64,000 nucleotides of DNA from Breviolum minutum Mf 1.05b.01 (taxonomy: Eukaryota > Sar > Dinophyceae > Suessiales > Symbiodiniaceae), in NCBI GenBank assembly GCA_000507305.1, contig DF240870.1, positions 34,630-98,629 of the forward strand, read 5' to 3'. Under the pieces are notes generated by a model, which was not told the origin of the DNA, did not search any database, and saw only the letters and a list, made by a program, of their open reading frames with translations. Below, in pieces: positions 25,701 through 34,150 of this stretch. Within the stretch, counting starts at the first letter, position 1. The number at the start of each line of letters is the position of its first letter. The position numbers were made by a program, and so were the translations under genes.

Positions 25701-28700
25701 CCTGCAGGAGCTGAGGGTGACTGGAATGAACGTGCCTGGAAGTTGGGGGACTCTGCATTGGAAGATTGCACGCTGAGAAGTTTTGTTGGAGAAATCTGGT
25801 GAAGTAAAAGAGGGCGAAACATGCAAGATTGAAACTTCTGAGCCTTTGCGAACTTGATATTACGAGACCAGTGGTGGTCATTTGTTTCAAAGCTGTCACG
25901 TGCTAAGGACTGTTGTCTTCAAGCATACCAAGCCCGAGGACTCTTTTGATGGAACTTTGCTCACCGAAATTCATCTCGTGTTCCAAGTTTTCACTTTTAT
26001 TTTTTTGGGGGGGGTTAAGAGCCAATTGTAGTTGCTCCAACTTCAGCAGTGTTCTGATCAAAAACCATTAAATCCTTTGGGTTCTTTTGGGGACACCGGC
26101 ATCAAGCTGGCTGACAGGACCGTGATTCACTGTGGGGGCTACGCGAGAAAGGCCTTGAGAGTCAAATGTGGACCTGGCGCAGTTGCAAAGCCAAAGTAAG
26201 GGATATCAATGGATATAATTGCAGATATAGTGAATGACTGATGAACGGTGCAGAAAACCAGAGGTTTTGTATTTATATAGCTTGAGATGATAGAGACTTC
26301 AGAATTTGTGGTGGGACGGTCAGCCTTGCGAGCCAGGCTCGCAAATATGTCTCGTGCACGGCTACTCGATGGTCTTCGTAAACATGATGTGCTGCAGCAG
26401 ATACTTGGAATGAAATGAATGAAGTGTGGCAAAGTTGGCATTCTTGAGAAATATTTGGGGTGCCCTATGCCCGGCATTTTAAGTGTGGTGCCGTAAGAAG
26501 GCGCAAGATCGCACAAAGAAATCAATCGAGCATATAAGCCATACATTTCGACATATACTACCATTGATTCCTATTGTTTTGCGCATGAAATCATCAGAGC
26601 CTCTGGGTTTCATCCTGAGCATTTGAATTTTTTTTCATATTTTTCGTGTTGCCCAAGGAGTGGCCTGGCATTCGACTATCCCATCATTGAGGCGCAACAG
26701 TGTGGCGAATGTGGCGAATCACCTTCACAGAATTGAAGAAATGGTGAAGTGTTGAATCAACAGTTATAGTCTTTGAAAAATTTCGGCCCTTTTAAAAAGT
26801 TGTATCTGTATATATGTTATACAAATAGTAAATAGATCCTCTGATTTTTTTTTGCTATGTTTGTTGTTTTTCACAACTGCATCCGAAGGCCTTAATCTTG
26901 CACATCGATAGGCTGGGTGCATGGTGATCTTGGGAGAGAGAGAGAGAGAGAGAGTTGAGTAGACACAGATGAATGCATTGACGCTTATCACATGATCTGC
27001 TGTTTTTGCATGGTGTTGAAGATGTCTTCTTTCACGAACCCCGCACTTGAGTGACAACACAGCATTCAGCAAGAACGATGTACTCGTAGTATCTGTGGGT
27101 GTATCCCGAAGACATTCGTGGCCCTGAGCAATTGCCTGGATTCACAACATTCAACATCCGCAACATTAAAATTGGAATTCATCCCAGCAACCAAAGCCAC
27201 TCCTAGCATTTCCAGTGCAACTTTCTGGGTTGACTAGCAAACCTTTTTCCACGCAACGAGCTGCTTGCCGCCATGGGAAACTCTCCGCTTGAACTGAAGC
27301 CTTGCCGCTGTCAAGAGGAGGATGAGTATGATGTGGATGGTGATGTCTTTGGGAACGCCACAGTGTCTTGACAAAACAAGAAATGAGAAATGATTAAATG
27401 ACCGGCTCTTTTCCCTTGTTGGATTTATGCAATCCTCGTGAAACAACCCCCCAGTTTAAACCCTATTACAATCTGGGATTACATGATCAATTGATGCTCT
27501 GTCCAGGTGGAGCTTTCTCTGCGAACCAAGGTCTTTTTGAACATTTACGACCTCAACGATGAATGGCTTCAGAGCAACCACATCTCCAAGGACATTTTGA
27601 ACATCGGTGGCGCCTTTCATGCAGGGGTAGAGGTGCACGGGAAGGAATGGTATTTTGGTCAAGAAGGCATTGAATGTCAGGCACCAAGACATCATGATGT
27701 GCATGTCTATCGCACCTCCATTCCGATGGGAAGCACCTGCTACCCAGAAGCCGAAGTGACACGTTTCATGAACAGGGTGATGTCCAAGCAATGGAATGGA
27801 AATGACTACGACATGCTTGAACGAAATTGCTGCAATTTTGCAGAAGCACTTTGCCGACATTTGGTTGGCCGAGCTGTTCCCGACTGGGTGACCCGTTTTC
27901 CTCGCGTGGCATCCAGCGCAAGGCGCGGTGTGAATCACTTAGTTCATGTGGCTGAGACCATGGCCCATGAGAGACTACACCAGAAGTTACCTTGTGGCAT
28001 TGAAGTCAATGACGTCATCATGGGCATAAATCTGAAGTGCTCTTCCCCTATCGATGAATTTGACGAAGAGGAGGTGGAAATGGCTCCCCCTATGGTCCGA
28101 AGTTTCCTCGCCACGGTTTCCAATGACAAGGCTAGCCGCCATGTCATGGGACAGCCTTTGGCGGCTCTCTAAGGAATCGACTCACTAAATGGATGGGTTG
28201 CAGTTGGTGAAGGTGAGAGTGGTTATTCTGATACAGCAATGTCCAATAGTTGCATGAAATGTATCATTGTGAGTCTTGTTGGCATTTGGCCTACAGAACT
28301 TGATCAAAAGCAAACCATCCAAACAGATCCGATTGTCGACAGCGGCCGAAAGGTTGCTCGGGTCTGTAAAAGCTCACATTTCCTGGCCTATCAGCATAAG
28401 CATGAGCAGATGCTGAGTTGCTGGTGCCCGATGATGACTTTATTTCTATAAGGTGAGAATGTCCTGTCTACTTTTTTAAAGGTTTGTATATAATGTTATA
28501 TGATTTGGGCAAGGGCAAGATGGAAGTGCCTCTTTGGCCAGGCCAATGTGGGTTATCGTCGGCGGTTTACGTTGCAAGGAATGTCTAGCAGCTCCACTCA
28601 GATCTACTTGTCTTGTCTTTTCAACCCTTCATTTGTTACATCCTTTGCTCCGGGAGTTTGCATGTCCTCGATTGCTTTTTGGTCAGAAGATTGGGGGGAG

Positions 28701-31700
28701 CAACTGAAGGAAGATTGGCTCAGGGCATCTAGGTGTATGTAGGTCAGCAGGTTTTTCCTGCAGAAAGGCTGCCAGCGTTGTTTTTCAAAGAGACAACTTC
28801 AATGGGAAAACTAGAGACTTGGTAGCCTTTCTATTGCCTTTTCGGAATTCAATGCACAAATCGATGGGGTCCACGAGAGAGTGCGAATCCTTCGATCTAA
28901 TTTTTGCCTAGTTTTGCTTGTTTGTACAAGGTGCTTCGGACCCGTATTGCCAGCATGGCTCGCACTCTGTCTGGCCTGGTAGTCTATTGCACTTTATCAT
29001 GACAACAAAAGAGTAGCATTTACCCTCGTTTCCATAGAAGGTCTTGGGTGATGTGGATTCTTTTGAACAAACAAAAGACAGTATAGTTTGCAGAGAAAAG
29101 CAGTTTGAACGTTATATGAGGAAGGTCAAGAGAGTCAAAAAAAGCCGAGCTGGGCAATGCACTACGACTGGTTGGCAAAAGTTCCATGGCATTCCTGTCA
29201 GGGTGCAACTCCCTCCACCGACCGGGCCTGGGGGTACACATCCACCCTACAAGTTGTACAAGTGTGCCATGGCAACGGCCGACCACCCCAACTGGATCTA
29301 GATTGCGCAGCTTGTATTCGCTTTCGTAGAGCATGGCCGATGCCATGACTAGGATGGAATGAAGGGCCAAATGCAGATGATGGTTTGAGATCAGCTTTTG
29401 CTTCCTAATATTGGTTTGGCATTTGTTGAGGAAACATCCGATGGCCCAAAGATGAAATCAGCTGATAGATTTCATGTCGTTCCACCATGCAGTAGTTGCA
29501 GCACGGCAAGGGCCGTGCCAAAAGCACTCATGAGGCTCATATCCTTTGGAGAAAGGGGGTGTTCCGTGACCTTTGGAACAGCTTATTCTTATTCCTAAAG
29601 CTTCAACTTGGAGATGCCGGAGCAATTTACTCAAGCCATTTTGAGTCCAGAAGTTCTTGTTTTTGCATCAGAAAAGTGTACCTGTAGTGGTCGCAGCCCC
29701 CATCACTCCATCCCATCCCATCCTGGAACAGGGGGATGGGCCTAGGAATTGGAGGACGCGCTCGGTGAACCACGTTGCGCGCTCTGGCACGCCCAGAGGT
29801 CTTTCATTCCAAATGGTTGAGTTTTGCCCAAAGCATTTTGCTATTTTCTTGCCACTGAAAGTGGCAAACATTCCGGAATTTCTGATGCTACAGAAAAAAA
29901 GGGATTCGAGGTTGGCTGGATAGCAGGTTTGCTTTCAGTATGGACCAAGGTCAAGTTTTTGTCTTTGGATTCCCGGATCCAACTAATCTGACGATGACCA
30001 TAAAAGAGGCGATTGTTTTACCTGATGATTCCCAGGGTCAACCATTGCATGTCAACTTCCTTCATGGGCTTGGATGACAGCTTTAACGACAGGATGTACA
30101 AGGATGCTCAAAAGGACCAGACTGAGGAGCCACCTGACTGTTTACTGGTGGAAGTGGGAAATAGATACGCTAATTGAGTCCTCATGGACGTTCATGTTCC
30201 TATCTTTATATGATATGCATTTCACTCCCTCTCTCACGCTAAACGAATAAACAACTTATACTATGCTTACATACTAATGCACTCTGAAGTATATCTATAG
30301 CGATATATGAAGCAGTACATGCCATATACATGTGTGCTTTGTGGACTGAATGAGTTCCGGTTTCGCTGTGCACATATCCACAGGTCATTCATTAGTCCAC
30401 AGCACGAATCCTAGAATCTAGTAATCTAGTGTCTATAGAGATGTCTAGAGTATACAGTGCCAACACTTCGATCAGACGCATGTTAGTCCATAAGCAATAC
30501 CATTCCACATACAGATGGGTCTCTTGAAGGAAAGTCTATTTCAGAGAATCGTTGACGTAGAGAAAAAATCAGAGATGCGGTCCTCCTCAATTTGACCATC
30601 AGGAGAAACCTGCAGGCACAATCCTGGTGTTCTTGCCTGGTTGGGGTGACATTGTCTTGGCCCCAACGAGATGGGCCTTGAATTTGTGACAGGGGCAGGA
30701 AAGCACAAGCTCATCTTGGCTTTAAGATCAAATTTTGGAAGCAGTCACACATCTCAAATCTTGGGGTTTTCAGGTTTTTCATCACGTATCGATTGTAAAA
30801 AACTCGTCGTGACGAGTTGATGAGCGAAATGAGGACACTTTACAAAAGCGCCTGGCACAAAACTTCGACCCGAAGAGGTTCAAGATCTTGCCGCTGCACT
30901 CACAGGTGCAGCAGCTTTGGTTCTTGAGTTGTTTTTCCCATTGTCTAGCAAAGAAATCATAGAGAATCTCGAGGATCTCTGGGTTTTTCCTGGTGATTTT
31001 TGGAAGTTGCTATATGAAAACAACATTCCACACGCCCAGGTGACACCACAGCAGCAGCAGGAGATCTTTGAACCCGCTCCAGCGGGTGTACGCAAAATCG
31101 TGCTCACCACCAACATTGCAGAGGTGAATTCAATGACTTGCGGGGAAGGGGGTCAAAATGCTTGATCTGAAGGTTTGGTCGGGTTCAGTCTGGTTCAGTA
31201 TTGATGATTTGCTAAAAGTTTTTCGAGAGAAACTTTGGCCAGATTTTCTTGGAAGAGTATCAACCATTGAAGGCAAGACGTGATTTTTCTTGCCAATTTT
31301 TTGGGTGGCTGCTTACTGCTTGGGTTGACAACTCCAGTTTGGGAGTTTTCAGGCTTCCATCACTGTGGAGGGCACGGAATTTGTGATCGACTCGGCAAGA
31401 GCCAAAGAGGTGAGTTATGATCCATATCTCAAGGTAGGAACTTTGACCACTTCCTGGATCTCCAAGGCGCCGGGGGTTTTGATGGAAAATTTGTTTCGAT
31501 GATTTTGATTTTTTTGGGGGGGAAGTTTTTGGGTGTTGTTGAGGGTGGCATTTGTCTAAAAACAAACTCATACAAGTTACTAACGTGTTTTTGAATGTAT
31601 CGTTGATTATTTTTGCATGAACAAAACACCAAAAAAGGATTTGAAGAATCCAACTTCGGAGTCACTGGAAAACAGCTGGCTGTGAGTTTTCCTACGGTCG

Positions 31701-32307
31701 TTTGGTTCAGTGAACGGTCCGTGAGAGGCATCGGCCAAGCAGCGAGCTGGTCGTGCAGGCACCTTTTCTTGCTGGCGATGTTACCCCGAAATTGTAGTAT
31801 CACAGGCTCATAGGTGCTTGGCGAGCACTCAATACTGTCTGTATTACATTTGCATCATTATGACACAATGGACGGCAGGCCGCACTCAGGGTGGTTTGTG
31901 CTTTCACCTCTTTTGCCGCGAGCGCTACAACAAGGCTTACGGCTGTTGTATCTCTGATGGACGGTCCGGGCATATTTGAGGTACGACATGCTAGTGGCCA
32001 CATGGCCTAGAAAAGAGACACATGATGAATCTGTTGGGTGTGGATTGGGGAACCAGGCATGCTGTGTAAGTGCAATGTTTGCCATGCCTGGTTGAGGGCA
32101 GATTTCTGAACTCCCCACCTTTGGCTTATCAAACTGCACCAATTTGTAGAAACAGCTGTCATGAATTGTCATCACATAAGAATGGTATTGGTACTTTTTC
32201 TGTAACAGTATATGAAACTTTCTTCATCTTGGAAATATATGTCTTGACTGACGCATCAGGTGGATGACTTTCTGCCACCAGAGCTCTTGCGGAGCCCCTT
32301 AGAGGAG
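7349..32307 (+). CDS. DEAH/DEVH-box RNA helicase (DHX29/36/57-like), more than 25 exons, host of nested genes
   Basis: Helicase exons in order: 10833-10922 (LPKYSELATKREACRLLNF), 11449-11517 (motif I GETGCGKST), 11862-11894 (VPQLILDAA), 18886-18990 (motif Ia ILVMQPRRIAATTLA), 20274-20327, 20500-20553, 20783-20848 plus 21045-21087 (motif II DEVH, split by an intron between DE and VH), 21174-21215, 24011-24026 (LVLMS), 24407-24467 (completes motif III SAT), 24594-24622 (KVKIPGR), 30088-30163, 30616-30653 (ILVFLPGWGDI), 30834-30905 (KILPLHSQ), 31040-31123 (motif V, TNIAE), 31353-31466, 31728-31758 plus 31879-31941 (motif VI QRAGRAGR), 32260-32307 (DFLPPELLRSPLEE). Phases join in most cases. N-terminal exons are proposed at 7349-7410, 7439-7508, 7983-8060, 8330-8458, 8565-8607, 9040-9148, 9742-9853, 10157-10248 and 10561-10620. 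They are acidic or basic linkers without a known domain and might belong to a separate gene. The exon between 24622 and 30088 and the C-terminal HA2/OB part were not found. The product should unwind or remodel RNA using ATP. Confidence 0.82.
10479..10541. repeat. Dispersed repeat, copy 1 (GTGACC ... GGTCAC core)
   Basis: This stretch matches 16712-16777 in the same orientation. Shared blocks are a GTGACC start, AAAGGTT, ACCAGGGGAT, AAAAAGGTCA and TTGAATCACCTGG. The ends are inverted GTGACC/GGTCAC, suggesting a small non-autonomous element. It lies in a helicase intron just before the exon at 10561. Confidence 0.7.
11105..11214. mobile_element. MITE-like element, 110 bp, perfect 21-bp terminal inverted repeats
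   Basis: The left end TACTGTTGATGGAAGAAATC(C) and the right end are exact reverse complements over 21 bases. The interior reads TVDGRNPAPVDMVDIPIIP on the + strand, which I recall as a recurrent translated motif in dinoflagellate gene models. The element sits inside the helicase intron between the exons ending at 10922 and starting at 11449. No transposase is present, so it would be non-autonomous. No clear target-site duplication was found. Confidence 0.8.
12348..15468 (+). CDS. Histidine-phosphatase (phosphoglycerate-mutase-like, UBASH3/STS-type) protein, nested in a helicase intron
   Basis: Exons: 12348-12446 (starts MGTTCGGSRCC), 12660-12719 (LAILRHGERADQ, the catalytic RHG), 13068-13152 (YPFDPPLTMTGAKQAKSVAK), 13363-13436 (WQELFAKYGDFSVVVSSPFI), 13981-14048 (CIETAVEICRVFNCGLCIDR), 14299-14402 (GEVFSPAYFGVWEPPGP), 14872-14983 (EWPEKNGKLRLAIRVEQLSE), 15110-15172 (NLVLVTHGDCVAG, the second catalytic His) and 15377-15468 with TAG. 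Phases match at the junctions 12446/12660, 13436/13981, 14048/14299 and 15172/15377. RHG, DPPLT..G..QA, SSP.IR and VTHGD in this order define the histidine phosphatase superfamily. The substrate cannot be inferred. An exon between 12719 and 13068 is probably missed. The last exon could instead splice at a GC donor (15457) into coding-like exons at 17007 and beyond. The whole gene lies between helicase exons 11862-11894 and 18886-18990, on the same strand. Confidence 0.8.
13517..13866. repeat. Compound trinucleotide microsatellite (CAC/CAG/CAT) containing an assembly gap of Ns
   Basis: CAC units run from about 13517 to 13608, CAG to about 13640 and CAT to 13682. The 64 Ns at 13683-13746 follow, then CAT, CAG and CAT/CAC units again to 13866. 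The tract is almost a mirror on both sides of the gap. It lies in the intron of the histidine phosphatase gene between the SSPFI and CIETA exons. Poly-His, poly-Pro, poly-Gln and poly-Val frames across it are artefacts. The true length is unknown because of the gap. Confidence 0.95.
15640..15960 (-). repeat. Degenerate copy of a dinoflagellate LPRK / CHAK-type dispersed repeat
   Basis: The minus strand carries overlapping open frames with the recurring words RLPRKT, CACHAKH and AKNTNPDQREMHETLRLPRK in different frames. Families of predicted dinoflagellate proteins contain long tandem CHACHAK and LPRK strings derived from repeats, and this looks like a short decayed copy. It lies in the 7-kb helicase intron after the histidine phosphatase exons. 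No gene function is inferred. Confidence 0.45.
15975..16490. repeat. Degenerate minisatellite around AGTGTTGTAGAGAAG
   Basis: The unit GTGTTGTAGAGAAGAG or close variants (GTGTTGGAGAAG, GCGTTGTAGAG) recurs dozens of times at irregular spacing, first as its complement (about 16040-16150, CTCTACAACACT) and then direct (16150-16490). The switch in orientation near 16145 gives a large imperfect inverted repeat. Open frames here on both strands are low-complexity artefacts. Confidence 0.75.
16712..16777. repeat. Dispersed repeat, copy 2 (GTGACC ... GGTCA core)
   Basis: This is the second copy of the element at 10479-10541, in the same orientation, with shared blocks AAAGGTT, ACCAGGGGAT, AAAAAGGTCA and TTGAATCACCTGG. 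It sits in the long helicase intron. Confidence 0.7.
17007..18066 (+). CDS. Candidate exons of unassigned ownership in the 7-kb helicase intron
   Basis: Several coding-like segments have clean acceptors. At 17007-17132 the reading includes the amphipathic charged stretch KKAAQLQNLAKDLAKRNQAV and ends at GAG|GTGCGG. At 17271-about 17330 the reading is TTIQEIAESPRRREKRQTT. At 17395-17534 it begins MTDSSKDPPKSSEAAG and ends in a hydrophobic LGWGVAVALVLSYQ. At 17993-18066 it reads VPALLDQILLRAVNQHTANF and closes on a TGA. The 17007 exon joins in phase to the histidine phosphatase exon if the latter uses a GC donor at 15457, giving VDAGFQ|VVDPNAG. They may therefore be the phosphatase C-terminus with a membrane anchor, or a separate gene. 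I recognise no domain. Confidence 0.45.
19437..19457. repeat. (CA)n microsatellite
   Basis: A run of CA dinucleotides, about ten units, in the helicase intron between 18990 and 20274. Confidence 0.9.
19485..19835. repeat. Degenerate tandem array of CCTTTTACACCAGAAGC-like units
   Basis: Words such as GGCCTTTT, TTTTACACCAGA, ACCAGAAGC and CGCC recur about every 16-25 bases across some 350 bases, with substitutions and small length changes. Both open + strand frames here mirror the repeat (repeated Gln-Lys-His-Phe and Pro-Glu-Ala-Phe patterns). I treat it as a decayed minisatellite, not a gene. Confidence 0.65.
21477..23540 (+). CDS. Intronless pentatricopeptide repeat (PPR) protein, 687 aa, nested in a helicase intron
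   Basis: A single uninterrupted frame runs from ATG at 21477 to TGA at 23538-23540. After a basic lead of about 56 residues come 17 tandem 35-residue PPR motifs (about residues 57-651), followed by a truncated last repeat. Each unit is a variant of PDVISYNAAISACEKGGQWQQAL + LLEAMP. PPR proteins bind single-stranded RNA one base per repeat and usually act in mitochondria or plastids. The basic N-terminus could be a targeting peptide, but I cannot decide. The Trp-containing helix B (GQWQ/EWQ) and near-uniform spacing are typical of the large PPR sets of Symbiodiniaceae. No E, DYW or SMR domain is present. A second in-frame ATG at 21507 is possible. The gene lies between helicase exons 21174-21215 and 24011-24026 on the same strand. 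Its lack of introns beside heavily split neighbours suggests retroposition. Confidence 0.93.
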   Translation: MGLWHELSKRVMSGSSGLRNVQRGSFRKALKRFTEKKRTDLILQAFAAAWESKGSRPDERDYTIGISACGREKLWQQACWLLNRMPLGQVQPNVFSYSAAINACEKGSEWERALSLFEEMLQTKISPNIISYNATISAFEKGGQWEQALSFLDAMTSTNMCPDVISYNAAISACEKAGQWHQALAILEMMPLCQISPDVISHNAAISACEKGGQWQRALQLLETMPQRKLCPDIVSYSAAISAFGKGSEWHHALSVLETMAHARTNPDLFSYNAAISACGNSSEWQQALRLLEAMPRRKIKPSVISYNATITSIERGGQWQQAMSLFQAMPNVGISADLFSYNATISVCKSNTQWQRAVGLFATMPEVRLFHDIVSYNAAIGAWEEGNQWQQALSLLDAMEHVKIRPSLLSHNATISAFQKCGQWEWAISLLKAMPEKKSQPDIISYTATVFACQRGFKWQQALDVFQAMQQDTISPSIISYGAVSSACRKAGQWDQILRLLEAMRVNKVSPDVIVYNLAMGACENVGMWQWALSLLQEMYSISMRPDRASFSATVTSLVQSSKQQLAASFLRTLPQMEREADVIGNGTAVNVCERRAEWQEALSMVVVLQEAAIRPDVSCFSATISALEKGGQWEEALNLFGAIVAARISPYLFASRPAAMWQLALSLRVCVGARVCQKNLGMFEV
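24623..27272. other. Long helicase intron, 5' part, no supported gene
   Basis: Between the helicase exon 24594-24622 and the nested peptidase gene I see only short frames. A 91-codon open frame (25240-25512) is hydrophobic then Cys-rich, with no recognisable family and no good splice context. The helicase exon that should follow KVKIPGR is expected here but was not found. Confidence 0.5.
26934..26955. repeat. (GA)n microsatellite
   Basis: An uninterrupted run of about eleven GA units in the helicase intron. Confidence 0.9.
27273..28172 (+). CDS. DeSI/PPPDE-type cysteine peptidase (deSUMOylating isopeptidase 2-like), nested in a helicase intron
   Basis: Exon 1 starts MGNSPLELKPCRCQEEDEYD at 27273 and ends before about 27340. 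Its exact donor is unclear. Exon 2 starts at 27507, right after a CCAG acceptor, and runs to TAA at 28170-28172. Exon 2 encodes the PPPDE fold: LNIYDLNDEW, then NIGGAFHAGVEVHGKEWYFG with the catalytic His, then DMLERNCCNFAEALCRHL with the catalytic Cys, then VPDWVTRFP. Spacing and order match DeSI2-type peptidases, which cleave SUMO or ubiquitin conjugates. The closing stretch of about 80 residues is acidic (FDEEEVEM) and unlike the family core. The gene lies between helicase exons 24594-24622 and 30088-30163, on the same strand. Confidence 0.87.
28173..30087. other. Long helicase intron, 3' part, with one small open frame
   Basis: After the nested peptidase there is little coding signal. A possible exon at 28930-28978 (RTRIASMARTLSGL, bounded by AAG and GTAG) and a 45-codon frame at 29940-30077 are the only candidates. 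Confidence 0.4.
29940..30077 (+). CDS. Small open frame, 45 aa, unrecognised
   Basis: An ATG-initiated frame begins MDQGQVFVFGFPDPTNLTMT and ends at TGA 30075-30077. It has a plausible coding composition but no recognised domain, and sits just upstream of the helicase exon 30088-30163. It could be a nested small gene, an exon of another gene or chance. Confidence 0.25.
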   Translation: MDQGQVFVFGFPDPTNLTMTIKEAIVLPDDSQGQPLHVNFLHGLG

Positions 32308-32309
32308 GG

Positions 32310-34150
32310 GCCACTCTCCATCTCAGGTTTCTTCTCCCTCAGAAATAGCCACGAACCATCTTCCTTCTTGATTTCTTCAGAGTTCTAGTTCCATTGGGTC
32401 GGACGTGTGACCTTCAGTTGCCCTGCCGCTCACTGGCTTGAATCCTCAGCCATGCTTCACCATGAATCCAAGCGTTCGCCATAAAAACAACTTGAAGTGG
32501 GGCGTGGCTTCGAACAAGACAATGAAGGTCAGTATAGGAGTATACAGCCTTTTACAGCCTTGAAAGCCCAAAGTCTCCAAGTGCTCACAATGAGACAACA
32601 CTTTGTAGTGGCAGATTCCACCTTCAGCAGATCTGACCAGCTTTGGCATCCTGATTTTCACTTTGCCTGCGATGTGCGTTTGGACATCATGAGCCAAGTG
32701 CACAACGAACGCGGGTGCATCCCGTGCTTCAACTGTGACTTGGGTGTCAAGTTGAGAGTTTTCCTTTCCGGACGCAGGACGGAGCTTTGACTTGACGTTT
32801 TGTTGATCGTTTCATTGAAATTCTATGTCAGCATCACAGTTCTACAACGAAGCCAGGGGTATCAGGTCTTCGACTTCTGTTTCTCTCACGACTCTCAATC
32901 TAGGTCCAGCAGGGGTTTACAATTAGAGATTCTGATTTTAGGCACAAGACATGTGTTCGATTCCATCACAAGTAGGACAGTTTCTATTCTAATGCTTTCA
33001 GACATAGACTTGAATGCCAGAAACAGCTTAGAGATTGGTGTGGCTCTGGATTCCGATCAATCGGTCAAGTTCCAAAAACGATTCATCGCATACCTGACAT
33101 ACCTGCGAAAAGAGATCTATTGATTCTAGTGTGAACCCAATTTTCAGTCCACATCCTGAGGCTGTGTTGCAGTGCCGCAGGACTTTGGAACAGCCTGCCG
33201 GTGGTATTTGTGGAATGTCCATGACCTGCTTGAAAAGTTGTTTTTTTCTCGAAACTACAGGTTTCTCACCACACCAAGCAACCATTCAAGCCCCAGTTAT
33301 AGAAAAACACACTCTCTTGACCCAAGGGTTTGTCAAGGACATGCCTATATGCTTTTTAACCAGCAGTATATGATATATCCTGCAACATTCCTGCAACTGT
33401 TTTTTTTTTGAAGTCTACGGGGCCCAAAGTTACGTTTGAAAATATCCCTGCAAACATCTGCAAACTATCTGGGAATTTTCCCAATCCAAGTTTTTGTTGA
33501 TGCTTATGTAAGCGTTTTAATGCTGGTGGCCAAGAAGTTTGGTGAGGATAAGTTCGTGGCAGTGGAATACTTTGGCAGTTTCTATCAGACACTTCGTCCT
33601 GGCTTGAATTGGGCTGGTTGTTTCTTGTCTCAACTGAGGAGCCAGGTGGAGTGAAAAATTTCTGATGGCTTCTGTCCAAGTGAGGTGTCGCCATCATCCA
33701 CAAGCTGGGTCATTCTTGTATGTATGATATTTGTAGTATGCAGTATTGCTTTTGGTACATGCGCGTGTGTAAGACTGTTGGAGATGTTATGTTTGCGCAC
33801 ACAAGCACACAGATCTTTTGCATGTGGTATGCTGCTGAGGATCATCGTGTGCAGATAGGGTAGCGGTATGGTACTGTACTTTTTGGGATTTTTTGGGGAT
33901 AGGCGTATGAGATTCATATATGATGACGTCACATGGCAATAGCCACGCATCTTCTCCGGTCTTTATATATCTCCAATCTCAGTGGTTTATATTTGTATTC
34001 CTTCTTTGGACAGTAGATCAAATTCAGGAGTTTCGCTTCATTCTTTCAAGTACTTGTCAGTCATCAGCTATTCATCAGCTATTTTCTGCTCGAGCTCCTC
34101 GTTTTCAGTGCTGTGTCTGTCTTGTGGGCTTCCACGGGATCTTCCTAACC
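32310..34150. other. Interval between the last recognised helicase exon and SKP1
   Basis: The helicase HA2 and OB-fold exons are expected here. Open + strand frames at 32497-32790 and 33436-33654 contain no motif I can match. The sequence 33880-34150 before the SKP1 ATG holds no recognisable promoter element. Confidence 0.4.

Noticed and set aside
27456..27938. 160-codon minus-strand frame
   Set aside because: Antisense to the DeSI-type peptidase exon, which has an intact catalytic pair and a clean acceptor on the + strand.
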